From: Amycolatopsis nigrescens CSC17Ta-90
Lineage (GTDB): Bacteria; Actinomycetota; Actinomycetes; Mycobacteriales; Pseudonocardiaceae
DNA length: 64,000 bases
NCBI RefSeq assembly: GCF_000384315.1
Contig: NZ_ARVW01000001.1
Coordinates: forward strand, 4,650,157 to 4,714,156
Direction: 5' to 3'
The position numbers and the translations under genes were made by a program. How positions within the stretch are numbered: the first letter of the stretch is position 1; every line of letters starts with the position of its first letter. The notes below the pieces were generated by a model. That model had not been told where the DNA came from and ran no database searches. It saw only the letters and a program-made list of their open reading frames with translations. Below are positions 34,091 to 42,630 of the stretch, one piece after another.

Positions 34091-34783
34091 ATGGCTGAGA
34101 TGAGCGTCGAAGGTGTCTTCGTCGGCAGGCCCAGCGTGCTCGGCACGCAGCGCGGCGAGCCGGTGTACAGCGCGATCACCAAGCACCGGGTGGACGCGGC
34201 CGAGCTGCGGCTGACCGAGCTAAACCTGGACGGGGACGACCAGGCCGACCGGACTGTGCACGGCGGGCCGGACAAGGCGGTCTACGCCTATCCCGCCGAG
34301 CACTACCGGGACTGGGCCGCGGACTCCTTCGAGCTGGCGCCCGGCGCGGTCGGCGAGAACGTCTCCTGCACCGGCGCGGACGAGCGCACGGTGCGCATCG
34401 GGGACGTCTGGCAGTGGGGCGACGCGCTGGTCAGCGTGTCCCAACCCCGGTCGCCGTGTTTCAAACTCGCGATGAAGGCGGGCCGCAAGGACGTGGTGCC
34501 GGCGATGATCGACTCCGGGCGCAGCGGCTGGTACCTCCGGGTGCTGCGGCCGGGTCTGGTGCCCACGTCGGGGCCGATGGTGTTGGCCGAGCGCGACCTG
34601 GCCTGCCCGACCGTGGCCGAGGTGTACCTGGTCTCCTTCGCGAACGGGGCCAAGCTCGACGACGCGCAGCGGGCCGCTTTCCGCGAGCTGGCCGAGCGGG
34701 TGACCGGCGCGCCGGGGCTGGCCGAGCGGTACCGGCAGGGGCTGCTGAAAAAGCTGGCCAAGCTGGTCGATTCCGGTCGATGA
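34091..34783 (+). CDS. MOSC-domain protein (YiiM-like)
   Basis: A 230-residue protein of the MOSC superfamily, which handles molybdenum cofactor sulphur or reduces hydroxylated bases (YiiM). Characteristic motifs: DDQADRTVHGGPDKAVYAYP, GAVGENVSCTGADE, and SQPRSPCFKLAMKAG with the conserved Cys. The C-terminal ~45 residues match the YiiM helical tail. The gene is followed 16 bases later by a TetR gene, with an operator-like repeat just upstream. YiiM activity on N-hydroxylated substrates is family knowledge; no test is possible from sequence. Confidence 0.92.
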   Translation: MAEMSVEGVFVGRPSVLGTQRGEPVYSAITKHRVDAAELRLTELNLDGDDQADRTVHGGPDKAVYAYPAEHYRDWAADSFELAPGAVGENVSCTGADERTVRIGDVWQWGDALVSVSQPRSPCFKLAMKAGRKDVVPAMIDSGRSGWYLRVLRPGLVPTSGPMVLAERDLACPTVAEVYLVSFANGAKLDDAQRAAFRELAERVTGAPGLAERYRQGLLKKLAKLVDSGR

Positions 34784-34799
34784 GCACCGATGAGCGCTG

Positions 34800-35432
34800 A
34801 TGAGCACTGACGGCAGGCTGGCGCGCGGGGATTCCACGCGGCGCACGGTGCTGCGCCGAGCGGTGGACCTGGCGTCGGTGTCCGGGCTGGACGGGCTGTC
34901 CATCGGCGGGCTGGCCGGGGAGCTCGAACTGAGCAAGAGCGGGCTGTTCGCGCTTTTCGGCTCCAAGGAGGAGCTGCAGCTGGCCACCATCGAGGCCGCG
35001 TCGGAGATTTTCCACCGGCAGGTGATCGCACCCGCGCTGGCCGAGCCGGCCGGGCTGCCGAGGCTGTGGGGGCTGTGCGAGGCGTGGCTGCGCTATTCGG
35101 AGCGGCGGGTGTTCCCCGGCGGTTGCTTCTTCTACAACACCGCCGCGGAGTTCGACGCCAGGCCGGGCCGGGTGCACGACGCCGTCGCCAGGTCGCGCAC
35201 CGGGCTGATCGGGCTGATCGCCGAACTGGCCGCGGAAGCGGTCCAGCTGGGCCACCTCGACGGAGACGTCGAAGGGGCCCAGCTGGCCTTCGAGGTGGAT
35301 GCCCTCGCCAGGGCCGCGAACGCCGATTCGGTGCTGCACGGGGGATCCGAACCGTATCGCCGGGCGCGCAAGGGCATCCTGGCCCGCCTGCGGGCAGTGG
35401 CTACCGCGCCGGTCGCACTGCCCGCAGACTGA
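34800..35432 (+). CDS. TetR-family regulator
   Basis: A 210-residue regulator with an N-terminal helix-turn-helix (AVDLASVSGLDGLSIGGLAG, then ELELSKSGLFALFGSKEELQ) and a TetR_C ligand domain containing FPGGCFFYNTAAEFDARPGR. The ATG lies in a short tandem ATGAGCACTGATGAG-like repeat, so nearby ATGs at 34780-34800 give an ambiguous start; 34800 is used because it leads straight into the first helix. It is co-transcribed with the MOSC gene and is probably its repressor. Confidence 0.92.
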   Translation: MSTDGRLARGDSTRRTVLRRAVDLASVSGLDGLSIGGLAGELELSKSGLFALFGSKEELQLATIEAASEIFHRQVIAPALAEPAGLPRLWGLCEAWLRYSERRVFPGGCFFYNTAAEFDARPGRVHDAVARSRTGLIGLIAELAAEAVQLGHLDGDVEGAQLAFEVDALARAANADSVLHGGSEPYRRARKGILARLRAVATAPVALPAD

Positions 35433-35438
35433 CCCTGG

Positions 35439-37049
35439 CTATTTCCAGTCGACCTGCGGGGAGCGGTAGAAGTCGATCCCCTGCGCGGCCCACCGCGGGC
35501 CGTACTCGGCCAGCCGTGCCCGGTAGGACTCCCAGTCGTGAGTGGACTGCGGCGACCAGCCGATCTCGGCGATCCCGGCCAGCCGCGGGAAGGCCATGAA
35601 CTCGATGTCGTCGATGGACCGCAGGGTCTCCGACCACAGCGGGGCTTCGACGCCGAACACGGACTTCTCACCGATCCCGGTCACGTAGGTGGCCGGGTCC
35701 CAGTCGTAGGAGTCGCGGACCTCGACGTAGCCGGCCCACTTCAGGCCGAGCTTGGTGTTCTCGTCGTACTTCATGTCGAGGTAGGCCTTGTTCGCCGGGG
35801 ACATGATGAACTTGTTGCCGCGTGCGGCCGCGGCCGCCGCGCTGGCGTTCTCCCTGGCGGTGTCCCAGTACTGCGGCACCACCGAGATCGGCGGGTTGAC
35901 CTTGGTGACCTCGTTCCAGCCCGACGCCCGCTTGCCGTACTTGCCGACCAGCGGCAGCACCTTGTCCTGGAAGGTCTTGTAGTCCGCGTCCGAGGTGGCG
36001 TGCGCCTCGTCGCCGCCGACGTGCAGGAACGGTCCCGGGGTCATCGCGGCCAGTTCGCGGATCACGTCCTCGACGAACTTGTAGGTGATCTCCGAGTTGA
36101 TGCACAGCGAGCTGTAGCCCACCTCGATGTCGGTGCGCGCCGGCGGGGCGACCCCGTCGCAGTTCAGCTCGGCGTAGGTGTGCTGCGCCGCGTTGGTGTG
36201 CCCCGGCATGTCGATCTCCGGCACCACGGTGATGTGCCGCGAGGCCGCGTACCGGTTCAGCTCGGCGTAGTCGGCCTTGGTCAGGAAACCGCCGCCGACC
36301 CCGTCCACCCCGGTGCCTTCGCCGCCGCCGACGGTGGTCAGCTTGGGCCAGCTGTCGATCTGGATGCGCCAGCCCTGGTCGTCGGTCAGGTGCAGGTGCA
36401 GGAAGTTGATCTTGTGCTGGGCGATCTCGTCGATGTAGGTCTTGATCTCGTCAAGGGTGTGGAAGTGCCTGGCGATGTCCAGCATCGCGGCGCGGTAGCC
36501 GAACCGCGGGTAGTCCACGATCTTGCCGCCGGGCACGGTCCACTTCCGCGGCTGCGGCTTGGTGGCTTCGATCTGCGCGGGCAGCAGCTGGCGCAGCGTC
36601 TGCACGCCGGAGAAGAGGCCGTCCGCGGTGTTCGCCCGCAGCGTCACCCCGTTGCGGGCCACGTCGAGCTGGTAACCCTGGTCGCCGACCTTGGCCGTCT
36701 TGCCGATCTCCAGCGAGATCGCGGGCCGGCTGGTGTGCCCGGACTGCACCGGCAGCGAGTAGCCGGTGGACTTGCGCAGCAGGCCGGCCAGGTAGTCGCC
36801 GACCTTCTTGGCTTCGGCCGAACCGCGCGCTGTCTTGATCACGGTGGCCGGGCTGAGCCAGAAGTCGGCCTTGGGGTTGGATTTCGCGTCGACCGGCGCC
36901 GGCAGCAGGTTGGCGAACTGGGCACTGCCGCCCTGGTGACCGGCGGCGGACGCGTCCGCCGCCGGCTCGGCCAGCGCCGGTGGACCCAGCACCGACAGGC
37001 CGAGTACGGCCGCGCCCAGCAGGCCGACCATGGAAAGCCGCTTCCTCAC
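35439..37049 (-). CDS. Secreted beta-N-acetylhexosaminidase (GH20)
   Basis: About 536 residues. GTG 37049 is chosen because GGAGGTG lies five bases upstream and a Sec signal peptide follows (MVGLLGAAVLGLSVLGPPAL, cut near ALAEPAA). It has an N-terminal GH20b domain, then the barrel: FGYRAAMLDIARHFHTLDEI, HLHLTDDQGWRIQIDSWPKL, EIDMPGHTNAAQHTY, and catalytic Asp-Glu in FLHVGGDEAHA. It removes terminal GlcNAc/GalNAc, for example from chitobiose. A DasR-like site lies upstream, consistent with GlcNAc-responsive control. Confidence 0.95.
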   Translation of the reverse strand: MRKRLSMVGLLGAAVLGLSVLGPPALAEPAADASAAGHQGGSAQFANLLPAPVDAKSNPKADFWLSPATVIKTARGSAEAKKVGDYLAGLLRKSTGYSLPVQSGHTSRPAISLEIGKTAKVGDQGYQLDVARNGVTLRANTADGLFSGVQTLRQLLPAQIEATKPQPRKWTVPGGKIVDYPRFGYRAAMLDIARHFHTLDEIKTYIDEIAQHKINFLHLHLTDDQGWRIQIDSWPKLTTVGGGEGTGVDGVGGGFLTKADYAELNRYAASRHITVVPEIDMPGHTNAAQHTYAELNCDGVAPPARTDIEVGYSSLCINSEITYKFVEDVIRELAAMTPGPFLHVGGDEAHATSDADYKTFQDKVLPLVGKYGKRASGWNEVTKVNPPISVVPQYWDTARENASAAAAAARGNKFIMSPANKAYLDMKYDENTKLGLKWAGYVEVRDSYDWDPATYVTGIGEKSVFGVEAPLWSETLRSIDDIEFMAFPRLAGIAEIGWSPQSTHDWESYRARLAEYGPRWAAQGIDFYRSPQVDWK

Positions 37050-37085
37050 GGAGCACCTCCGATTGGGGAGAGGAGAAGTCCGTAA

Positions 37086-37133
37086 AGGTATAGACCAATG
37101 TGCGCCAGCACACAACGCCCGATCGGCCTATAC
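37086..37133. promoter_or_regulatory. Two DasR (dre)-like sites upstream of the hexosaminidase
   Basis: GGTATAGACC at ~37087-37096 matches the dre core GGTCTAGACC at 9 of 10 positions. GGCCTATACC at ~37124-37133 matches at 8 of 10. Both lie 37-84 bases upstream of a GlcNAc-releasing enzyme gene, the classic DasR target class in actinobacteria. Confidence 0.6.
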
Positions 37134-37150
37134 CTGCTCACCCGCCGAGT

Positions 37151-37201
37151 CCGTGAAGGTGCCCTTGCCTACCTTCAACGTAGGCAAGGTGGCCTTCACG
37201 G
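37151..37201. terminator. Long hairpin at the end of prpE
   Basis: Arms at 37151-37172 and 37180-37201 (outer part CCGTGAAGG / CCTTCACGG, inner part CTTGCCTAC / GTAGGCAAG) pair over ~22 bp with a small internal mismatch and a seven-base loop. The prpE stop lies within the right arm, so it terminates that gene and shields the hexosaminidase promoter. Confidence 0.8.
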
Positions 37202-39088
37202 ACCTTTCGGGCTGGTGTTGAGGAGTACGGAGCGTAGGGAGTCGAGTACGGCGGGGTCCTCGATGGTGGAGGGGACAGGCTCGTCGCGACCGTCCGCTAT
37301 GCCGCGCATGGTCTTCCGGAGAATTTTTCCCGAGCGCGTCTTCGGCAGGGCGTCCACTACGGACACGTCCCGGAACGCCGCCACCGGGCCGATGTCGCGC
37401 CGCACCGCCGCGGCCAGTTCCGCGCGCAGAGTCTCCTGGTCGATCTCCGCGCCGGCCTTGAGCACCACGAAACCGCGCGGTAGCTGGCCCTTGAGCTGGT
37501 CCCGCACGCCGATCACCGCGCACTCCGCCACCGCCGGATGCGCGGCGAGCACCGCCTCCATCGAGCCGGTGGACAGCCGGTGCCCGGCCACGTTGATCAC
37601 GTCGTCGGTCCGGCCCATCACGAACAGGTAGCCGTCCTCGTCGAAGTAGCCGGAGTCACCGGTCAGGTAATAACCGTCGAACCGCGACAGGTACGACTCG
37701 ATGTAGCGCGCGTCGTCGCCCCAGAGCGTGGGCAGCGATCCGGGCGGCAGCGGCAGCCCGATCGCGATCGCGCCTTCCCGTCCGGCCGGCAGTTCGCTGC
37801 CGTCGGCGTCCAGGATCCGCACGTTCCAGCCGGGCACCGGCATGGTGGCAGAGCCCGGTTTCACCGGCATCGGCTCGATCCCGCGCAGGTTCGCCGCGAT
37901 CGGCCAGCCGGTCTCGGTCTGCCACCAGTGGTCGATCACCGGCACGCCCAGCTTCTCCCGCGCCCAGTGATAGGTCTCGGGGTCCAGCCGCTCGCCGGCC
38001 ATGAACAGGGTGCGGAACTCGGGCAGCTCGTACTTCGCCAGCTCGGCCGCGTCCGGGTCCACCTTCTTGATCGCGCGCAACGCGGTCGGCGCGGTGAACA
38101 ACGCCCGCACCCGGTGCTCCGAGAGCACCCGCCAGAACGCGCCCGCGTCCGGGGTGCCGACCGGTTTTCCTTCGTACAGCACGGTTGTCGCGCCGACCAG
38201 CAGCGGCGCGTAGACGATGTAGGAGTGCCCGACCACCCAGCCGACGTCGGAGGCGGTCCAGAACACGTCGCCGGGGCCGAGGTCGTAGACCGCGCGCATG
38301 GACCAGGCCAGCGCCACCGCGTGCCCGCCGGTGTCGCGCACGACGCCCTTCGGTTTCCCGGTGGTGCCGGAGGTGTAGAGGATGTAGAGCGGGTCGGTGG
38401 CCGCGACCGGCACCGGCTCGGCGGGGCTCGCGTCCGCCATCAGCGCGTGCCAGTCCACCTCCCGCTCGCCGAGTTCCGCCCGCGCGGCTTCCCGTTGCAG
38501 CACGACGACCTTGTCCGGCCGGTGGGTGGCGGCGCTGATGCCCTCGTTGATGATCGGCAGGTATTCCACCGTCCTGGTCGGCTCGATCCCGCAGGACGCC
38601 GCCACGATCACCTTCGGCTTGGCGTCGGAGATCCTGGCCGCCAGCTCCTTCGGCGCGAAACCGCCGAACACCACCGAATGCACCGCGCCGAGCCGCGCGC
38701 AGCCCAGCATCGCGATCACCGCCTCCGGCACCATCGGCATGTAGATGATCACCCGGTCGCCCTTGGCCACCCCGAGCGACGCCAGCGCGCCGGCGAACCG
38801 CGCGACCTCGTCCCGCAGCTCGGTGTAGCTGTAGTCGCGCTGGGAACCGCTGACCGGCGAGTCCCAGATCAGCGCGGTCCGCTCCCCGTTGCCCGCCGCC
38901 ACGTGCCGGTCCAGCGCGTTGTACGAAGTGTTCAGCTCGCCGCCGGGAAACCAGCGGTACAGCGGCGGGTTCGACGAGTCCAGCGCTCGCTCCGGCGGCA
39001 CCGTCCAGTCGATGTCCCGCGCCGCCGCCAGCCAGAAGCCTTCGGGGTCGGTCAGGCTGCGCTGATACGTCCCGGCGTAGTCGCCCAT
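37196..39088 (-). CDS. prpE: Propionyl-CoA synthetase-like acyl-CoA ligase
   Basis: A 630-residue adenylate-forming ligase that activates propionate (or another short acid) with ATP and CoA. Motifs: YILYTSGTTGKPKGVVRDTG (P-loop), HWWQTETGWPIAANL, YYLTGDSGYFDEDGYLFVMG, and the C-terminal PKTRSGKILRKTMRGIADG, with the catalytic and acetylatable Lys. The CGGHAVALAWS-type region and full length fit PrpE rather than Acs. ATG 39088 is used because GGAGGAGG precedes it; the frame is open upstream. Substrate choice between propionate and acetate is inferred from similarity only. Confidence 0.9.
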   Translation of the reverse strand: MGDYAGTYQRSLTDPEGFWLAAARDIDWTVPPERALDSSNPPLYRWFPGGELNTSYNALDRHVAAGNGERTALIWDSPVSGSQRDYSYTELRDEVARFAGALASLGVAKGDRVIIYMPMVPEAVIAMLGCARLGAVHSVVFGGFAPKELAARISDAKPKVIVAASCGIEPTRTVEYLPIINEGISAATHRPDKVVVLQREAARAELGEREVDWHALMADASPAEPVPVAATDPLYILYTSGTTGKPKGVVRDTGGHAVALAWSMRAVYDLGPGDVFWTASDVGWVVGHSYIVYAPLLVGATTVLYEGKPVGTPDAGAFWRVLSEHRVRALFTAPTALRAIKKVDPDAAELAKYELPEFRTLFMAGERLDPETYHWAREKLGVPVIDHWWQTETGWPIAANLRGIEPMPVKPGSATMPVPGWNVRILDADGSELPAGREGAIAIGLPLPPGSLPTLWGDDARYIESYLSRFDGYYLTGDSGYFDEDGYLFVMGRTDDVINVAGHRLSTGSMEAVLAAHPAVAECAVIGVRDQLKGQLPRGFVVLKAGAEIDQETLRAELAAAVRRDIGPVAAFRDVSVVDALPKTRSGKILRKTMRGIADGRDEPVPSTIEDPAVLDSLRSVLLNTSPKGP

Positions 39089-39201
39089 CGGTCGCCTCCT
39101 CCACGTCCTGCACGGCACAGAGCCAACTAGCCCCCACATCATGGCCCAACCCGCGTCATGGAGCCGTCCGGCGCGCGTTCCACTGTTGCATCAGGCAAAC
39201 T

Positions 39202-39229
39202 GCAAATTGCGAGCCACACACCGTAAGAT
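39202..39229 (+). promoter_or_regulatory. Conserved upstream element of the small membrane protein gene at 39266
   Basis: GCAAATTGC at 39202-39210 with a TAAGAT hexamer at 39224-39229. The same nonamer (as GCAATTTGC) and a TAGCAT hexamer occur at the same spacing before the paralogous gene at 42696, 57 bases upstream of that start versus 56 here. It is likely a shared operator or promoter. Confidence 0.45.
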
Positions 39230-39265
39230 GCGGTACTTGGTCAAAAGATCTCGCGGGAGGCTCGG

Positions 39266-39775
39266 ATGGACCACCACGACGCCGGAACTGACCAGGTGGC
39301 AGTGCTCGAACGCGCGCTCGCCTCCGCACCGGGCGACGACGGCCTCCGCAGAAGATTGGCACTGGCACTGCACGAACGGGCACTCGAGTCCTGCGGGGTG
39401 ACCCGGTACCGGACCAGGGCGCCGAGCACCGCGCCGCAGTGGCGGGCGCGCACCGAGGCGGCCCGCCGGATGCTCGCCCTCGACGTGGACGCCGAATTGA
39501 ACGCCGCCGCCATCGACCTGCTCGCCGAGCTGGCCGAGGACCGGCGCGAGGTTCGCCGCCGCCGCCGACCGTTCCTCTTGCTGGCCGGGCTGGCGGTGCT
39601 CGTCGGCGTGCCGGTGGTGGTGCTGGAGCTGCTGGCGGGCGAGGCCGGTTTCGCGGTACTCGCCGCACTCGCCAGTGGTGCGCTGGTGCTCGCGGGCGCG
39701 CTGCGGGTCCGCCGGGAGCCGTGGCGGGTGGCGGTCGAGCGGTCTACGCCGCGGGTGTGGCGGCACGGTCACTGA
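39266..39775 (+). CDS. Small two-TM protein with helical cytosolic domain (paralogue of 42696)
   Basis: A 169-residue protein. Residues 1-95 are helical with a TPR-like repeat (VLERALASAPGDDGLRRRLA). Two hydrophobic helices follow (PFLLLAGLAVLVGVPVVVLE and AGFAVLAALASGALVLAGAL), and a basic tail ends in PRVWRHGH. The gene at 42696 encodes the same architecture with clear similarity, including LALAAEPGDAGLRRRLAQAL and the end PAIWRHGI. GGGAGG lies five bases before the ATG. The two paralogues flank a three-gene minus-strand operon, so they may be subunits or regulators of that system. Function unknown. Confidence 0.75.
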   Translation: MDHHDAGTDQVAVLERALASAPGDDGLRRRLALALHERALESCGVTRYRTRAPSTAPQWRARTEAARRMLALDVDAELNAAAIDLLAELAEDRREVRRRRRPFLLLAGLAVLVGVPVVVLELLAGEAGFAVLAALASGALVLAGALRVRREPWRVAVERSTPRVWRHGH

Positions 39776-39804
39776 ATCACTGACTTACTGAAGTACCGAG
39801 CCGC

Positions 39805-40200
39805 TCAGCCGCCGAAGAGCTGGTCCACGTGTCCGCTGATGCCCGCCACCGTTTCGGTGACCTGGGCGACCCCGGTCAGCAGGCCCTTGACCTTGGCCCA
39901 GGCCCGCCGGGCCGCCGCCGGCTCGACCTTCGCCGCCTCTTCCGGGTTCTGGAGCCGCCTGGCGTCGTCGGCGAGATCGTCCAGGCTGTCCTCGAGCACC
40001 TCCCGCTTGCGCACCGGGGCGTCCGCGATCTCGCCGCGCAGCCGGTCGATCAGCGCGATCAGCGCGGCCACCTCGTCGGCACTGGCGCCCTGCTGGTTGA
40101 AGGTGGCGCCGCTCATCGGGCCGTGCGTGGTGCCCCCGACGTTGAACGCGCCGTAGTTGCCGCCATGGATGTCGATGCGGTTTCGCGGGTCTTCGGTCAT
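39805..40200 (-). CDS. Helical protein with N-terminal amyloid-like signalling motif
   Basis: A 131-residue protein. Residues 8-33 are Gly/Asn-rich and contain NYGAFNVGGTTHGPMSGAT, the same motif found at the C-terminus of the upstream gene product. The rest is helical: LIALIDRLRGEIADAPVRKR, then an amphipathic/hydrophobic end VKGLLTGVAQVTETVAGISG...LFGG. This layout resembles bacterial proteins in which an amyloid signalling sequence is joined to a membrane-active helical effector (Bell/HeLo-like). The ATG overlaps the upstream stop by four bases. The amyloid reading is inference; the shared motif is directly visible. Confidence 0.7.
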   Translation of the reverse strand: MTEDPRNRIDIHGGNYGAFNVGGTTHGPMSGATFNQQGASADEVAALIALIDRLRGEIADAPVRKREVLEDSLDDLADDARRLQNPEEAAKVEPAAARRAWAKVKGLLTGVAQVTETVAGISGHVDQLFGG

Positions 40201-40284
40201 GTGGTCGTCCCCTTGGTAGCCGCGGAGGTGGCGCCGCTCATCGGGCCGTGCGTGGTGCCCCCGACGTTGAACGCGCCGTAGTTG
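40101..40284. repeat. Identical 59-nt direct repeat encoding a shared protein motif
   Basis: Bases 40101-40159 and 40226-40284 are identical over 59 nt, including synonymous positions. The copies sit in two adjacent genes that are read in different frames, yet each is in the correct frame to encode the same Gly/Asn motif. This points to recent duplication or gene conversion under selection for the motif. Confidence 0.9.
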
Positions 40285-41906
40285 TTGCCGTGGATGTTCA
40301 CGTCGTTGTTGACCACCATCGAGGCGCGTTGCTCGAAGCCGGCCGGGGAGTACCCGGCTTCTCGCAGCAGCCGGCTGATCGCCGGGAGCAGCCTGCTCTC
40401 CAGGATCTTGTCGTAGCGCTCGACGTCGAGCTGGTGCAGGTAGTGCCGGACGTCCCCGGCGGCGGCCAGCTCGCGCAGGCTGTTGAGCGAGCCGTAGCGG
40501 TCCGGGTCGATCACCCCGCCCTCGTGCGGCAGCGGCCGGATCACGCTCAGCGCGTGCCCCAGCCGCGCCGGGATGGTGGCCGGCAGCTTGAGGAACTCCA
40601 GCACGCCCTGGCCGAACGGGACCGCCGAACCGGCCGCCATCCGGTCCACCGCGCGGTAGACGTCCTTGATCGGCCGCAGCAGGCAGGGCGTCCACTCCAG
40701 GTACAGCGTGGTGGTGTCCATCGCGGCGTGCAGGTACGCGGACAGCACCAGGTCGCGGTTCCAGGTCTCCACCTGGAAGCACAGGTAGTACCGCGCCCAC
40801 TCCTTCGGACCGCGGCGCAGGCGGTCGACCTCGTCCGGCGGCAGGAACCGCCGCGGGGCATGGTCCAGGTCGGGCAGGTAGGCCACCGCGTCCGGTTCGT
40901 TGCGGTGATAGATCAGCTCGTCGGCCGGGGCGAACACCGCGTTCTCGATGCTCAGGCCGTGCAGCCGCAGATCGGGGGACAGCGCGGTGCTGCTCCGCAG
41001 CTCGGCGATCGCCCGGCTGACCCCCTCGTAGAGCGAGACGGTGGTCAGCTTCTCGAACGCCGATCCGTCCTCTTTGGACTCAGTGTCCAGTGGTTCCAGC
41101 GGAACCGCCATCGACCACGGCTGGCGGCGCAGCCCGGAGCCGACGAACGGGTGATAACCGCGGTACACCACCAAAGGCGCGCCGCTGCCGGGCGGCACCC
41201 CAGGGTTCTCTTCCCGGTAGCGCGCGAGCTGGTTGCGGAAACGTTCGGGGACGAGGGAGTACAGCGTGCTCTGCTCGGCGGGCGGCGGGGCCGGTACGTG
41301 CCTGCCGAACCGAGTGGTCAGCAGCCGCCAGGAGGCCCAGCGCTCGAAGACGAGCAGGGCCAGCATGGCGACGCCGAGAATCCAGGCGAAGACGGTGTTC
41401 ACCGACGTCCCGCCGGTCTGCTCCTCCAGGTAGGACTCGTACCTGCTGGAGCCGAACGACCCGCCGGTGAGGTCTTCGAACACCTCTTCTCCGTTGCCGA
41501 ACAGGAAGTACAGCAGCACGAGCAGTAGCGCGCCCGCGACGAAGATCTTCACCGACCGGCTCCTGGGGTGCCGGCCGGGCACACCGCGGGCCAGTGCGAC
41601 CAGCATCAGCAGCACGGCAAGCACGATCCAGCCGTAGAAGATCGGGTTGTCCCAGGACGTGACGACGAAACCCAGCATCAGCAGCGCGAGCAGGCCGTCC
41701 CGGACCTTGCGCCAGACCCGCGCGACGGCGGCTTCGGTGAGCACCCGGCCGGCGTCCAGGCCGGGGGACGGCGGCACCGGGCGGGTCGGCTCGACCAGGA
41801 ACTCGCGGATGGCGTCGTCGGCGTACTCCGGATCCAGATGAGCGGCGGCGCAGAGGTACCGCGTGGTGTCGTCCTGGCTCGTCGGCCGGGCCACCGTTCC
41901 GGTCAT
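40197..41906 (-). CDS. Four-TM protein with C-terminal amyloid-like signalling motif
   Basis: A 569-residue protein. ATG 41906 is chosen because AGGAG lies five bases upstream; ATG 41918 overlaps the previous stop. Four hydrophobic helices lie at ~60-175 (LLALLMLGFVVTSW, GWIVLAVLLMLVALA, IFVAGALLLVLLYFLF, VFAWILGVAMLALLVF). A large cytosolic domain of ~350 residues follows (VVYRGYHPFVGSGLRRQPWS; VDRLRRGPKEWARYYLCFQV; LYLEWTPCLLRPIKDVYRAV). The last ~25 residues carry NYGAFNVGGTTHGPMSGAT, shared with the next protein. It may be a membrane sensor that templates its partner. The family of the cytosolic domain is not recognised. Confidence 0.75.
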   Translation of the reverse strand: MTGTVARPTSQDDTTRYLCAAAHLDPEYADDAIREFLVEPTRPVPPSPGLDAGRVLTEAAVARVWRKVRDGLLALLMLGFVVTSWDNPIFYGWIVLAVLLMLVALARGVPGRHPRSRSVKIFVAGALLLVLLYFLFGNGEEVFEDLTGGSFGSSRYESYLEEQTGGTSVNTVFAWILGVAMLALLVFERWASWRLLTTRFGRHVPAPPPAEQSTLYSLVPERFRNQLARYREENPGVPPGSGAPLVVYRGYHPFVGSGLRRQPWSMAVPLEPLDTESKEDGSAFEKLTTVSLYEGVSRAIAELRSSTALSPDLRLHGLSIENAVFAPADELIYHRNEPDAVAYLPDLDHAPRRFLPPDEVDRLRRGPKEWARYYLCFQVETWNRDLVLSAYLHAAMDTTTLYLEWTPCLLRPIKDVYRAVDRMAAGSAVPFGQGVLEFLKLPATIPARLGHALSVIRPLPHEGGVIDPDRYGSLNSLRELAAAGDVRHYLHQLDVERYDKILESRLLPAISRLLREAGYSPAGFEQRASMVVNNDVNIHGNNYGAFNVGGTTHGPMSGATSAATKGTTT

Positions 41907-41914
41907 GGTGCTCC

Positions 41915-42592
41915 TCATGGCGTGGAGTTGTCGATCATGGCGGTGATGATGGGCAGCGTTTCCGGCCATTTGGCGGCCGGCGCCGCGGCGTACACGAAGT
42001 ACTCGATTCCCGTGCTGCGCCAGTACATCGACCGGACATGCCGGCGGCCCTCCGGCGCGTTCCATTCGAATTCCCATGCCACCGCGGCAAAACCGCGCAG
42101 CCTGGTCTCCGTCAGTTCGAGCCTGGTGTAGCCGGGGCGTTTGGCGATCTTGCTCTCGTAGTCGAGGTGGTAGTCGAAGATCTCGCTGGGCTGGTCCGGC
42201 TCGGCGCCGCCGAACTTGAGCAGCCGGTCACTGTCGAACGGATCGGTGGCCTGCATGCTGCCCGGCTCCGACAGCCGGGTGACGGGCCAGTCCGTCGGCA
42301 CGACCGTCCGGATGTCCGCCGGGCCGGAAACCGGCCGCATACCAGGAGGTATGGCCGAAGCCGAATCGGTGGCGGTGGTCGTGGTGCTGCCGGCCTGAGC
42401 TTGACGTGTGGTTTCGGGTGCCGGGGACACCGGCTGCGCGGAGCTTTCCGGCGGCGCCGAAACCGCCAGGCTGTCCGGTTTTCCGGAGGTGAGCAGTACC
42501 GTGGTGGCGACCAGTCCGCAGACCGTCAGGTTGGCTGCCGCCGCGATGAGGGCGAGCTTGCGCGAGGTCGGCTGGGCTGCTTTAGCTGACAT
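41915..42592 (-). CDS. Membrane-anchored extracellular protein
   Basis: About 225 residues, from ATG 42592. A hydrophobic anchor (LALIAAAANLTVCGLVATTVLL) is followed by a Ser/Thr/Pro/Ala linker and a ~140-residue extracellular domain: VVPTDWPVTRLSEPGSMQAT, KFGGAEPDQPSEIFDYHLDY, FAAVAWEFEWNAPEGRRHVR, SMYWRSTGIEYFVYAAAP. This pattern resembles the external domains attached to actinobacterial Ser/Thr kinases (PknH-like sensor folds), and a kinase gene lies nearby at 43320. It is the first gene of the operon with the two amyloid-motif proteins. Ligand unknown. Confidence 0.75.
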   Translation of the reverse strand: MSAKAAQPTSRKLALIAAAANLTVCGLVATTVLLTSGKPDSLAVSAPPESSAQPVSPAPETTRQAQAGSTTTTATDSASAIPPGMRPVSGPADIRTVVPTDWPVTRLSEPGSMQATDPFDSDRLLKFGGAEPDQPSEIFDYHLDYESKIAKRPGYTRLELTETRLRGFAAVAWEFEWNAPEGRRHVRSMYWRSTGIEYFVYAAAPAAKWPETLPIITAMIDNSTP

Positions 42593-42630
42593 GGACGGTG
42601 CCACCTTCTGCCTGGCGCATCGTGCTTTAT

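Noticed and set aside
35538..37085. 515-codon plus-strand frame opposite the GH20 gene
   Set aside because: No motifs; the opposite strand carries catalytic Asp-Glu and a signal peptide.
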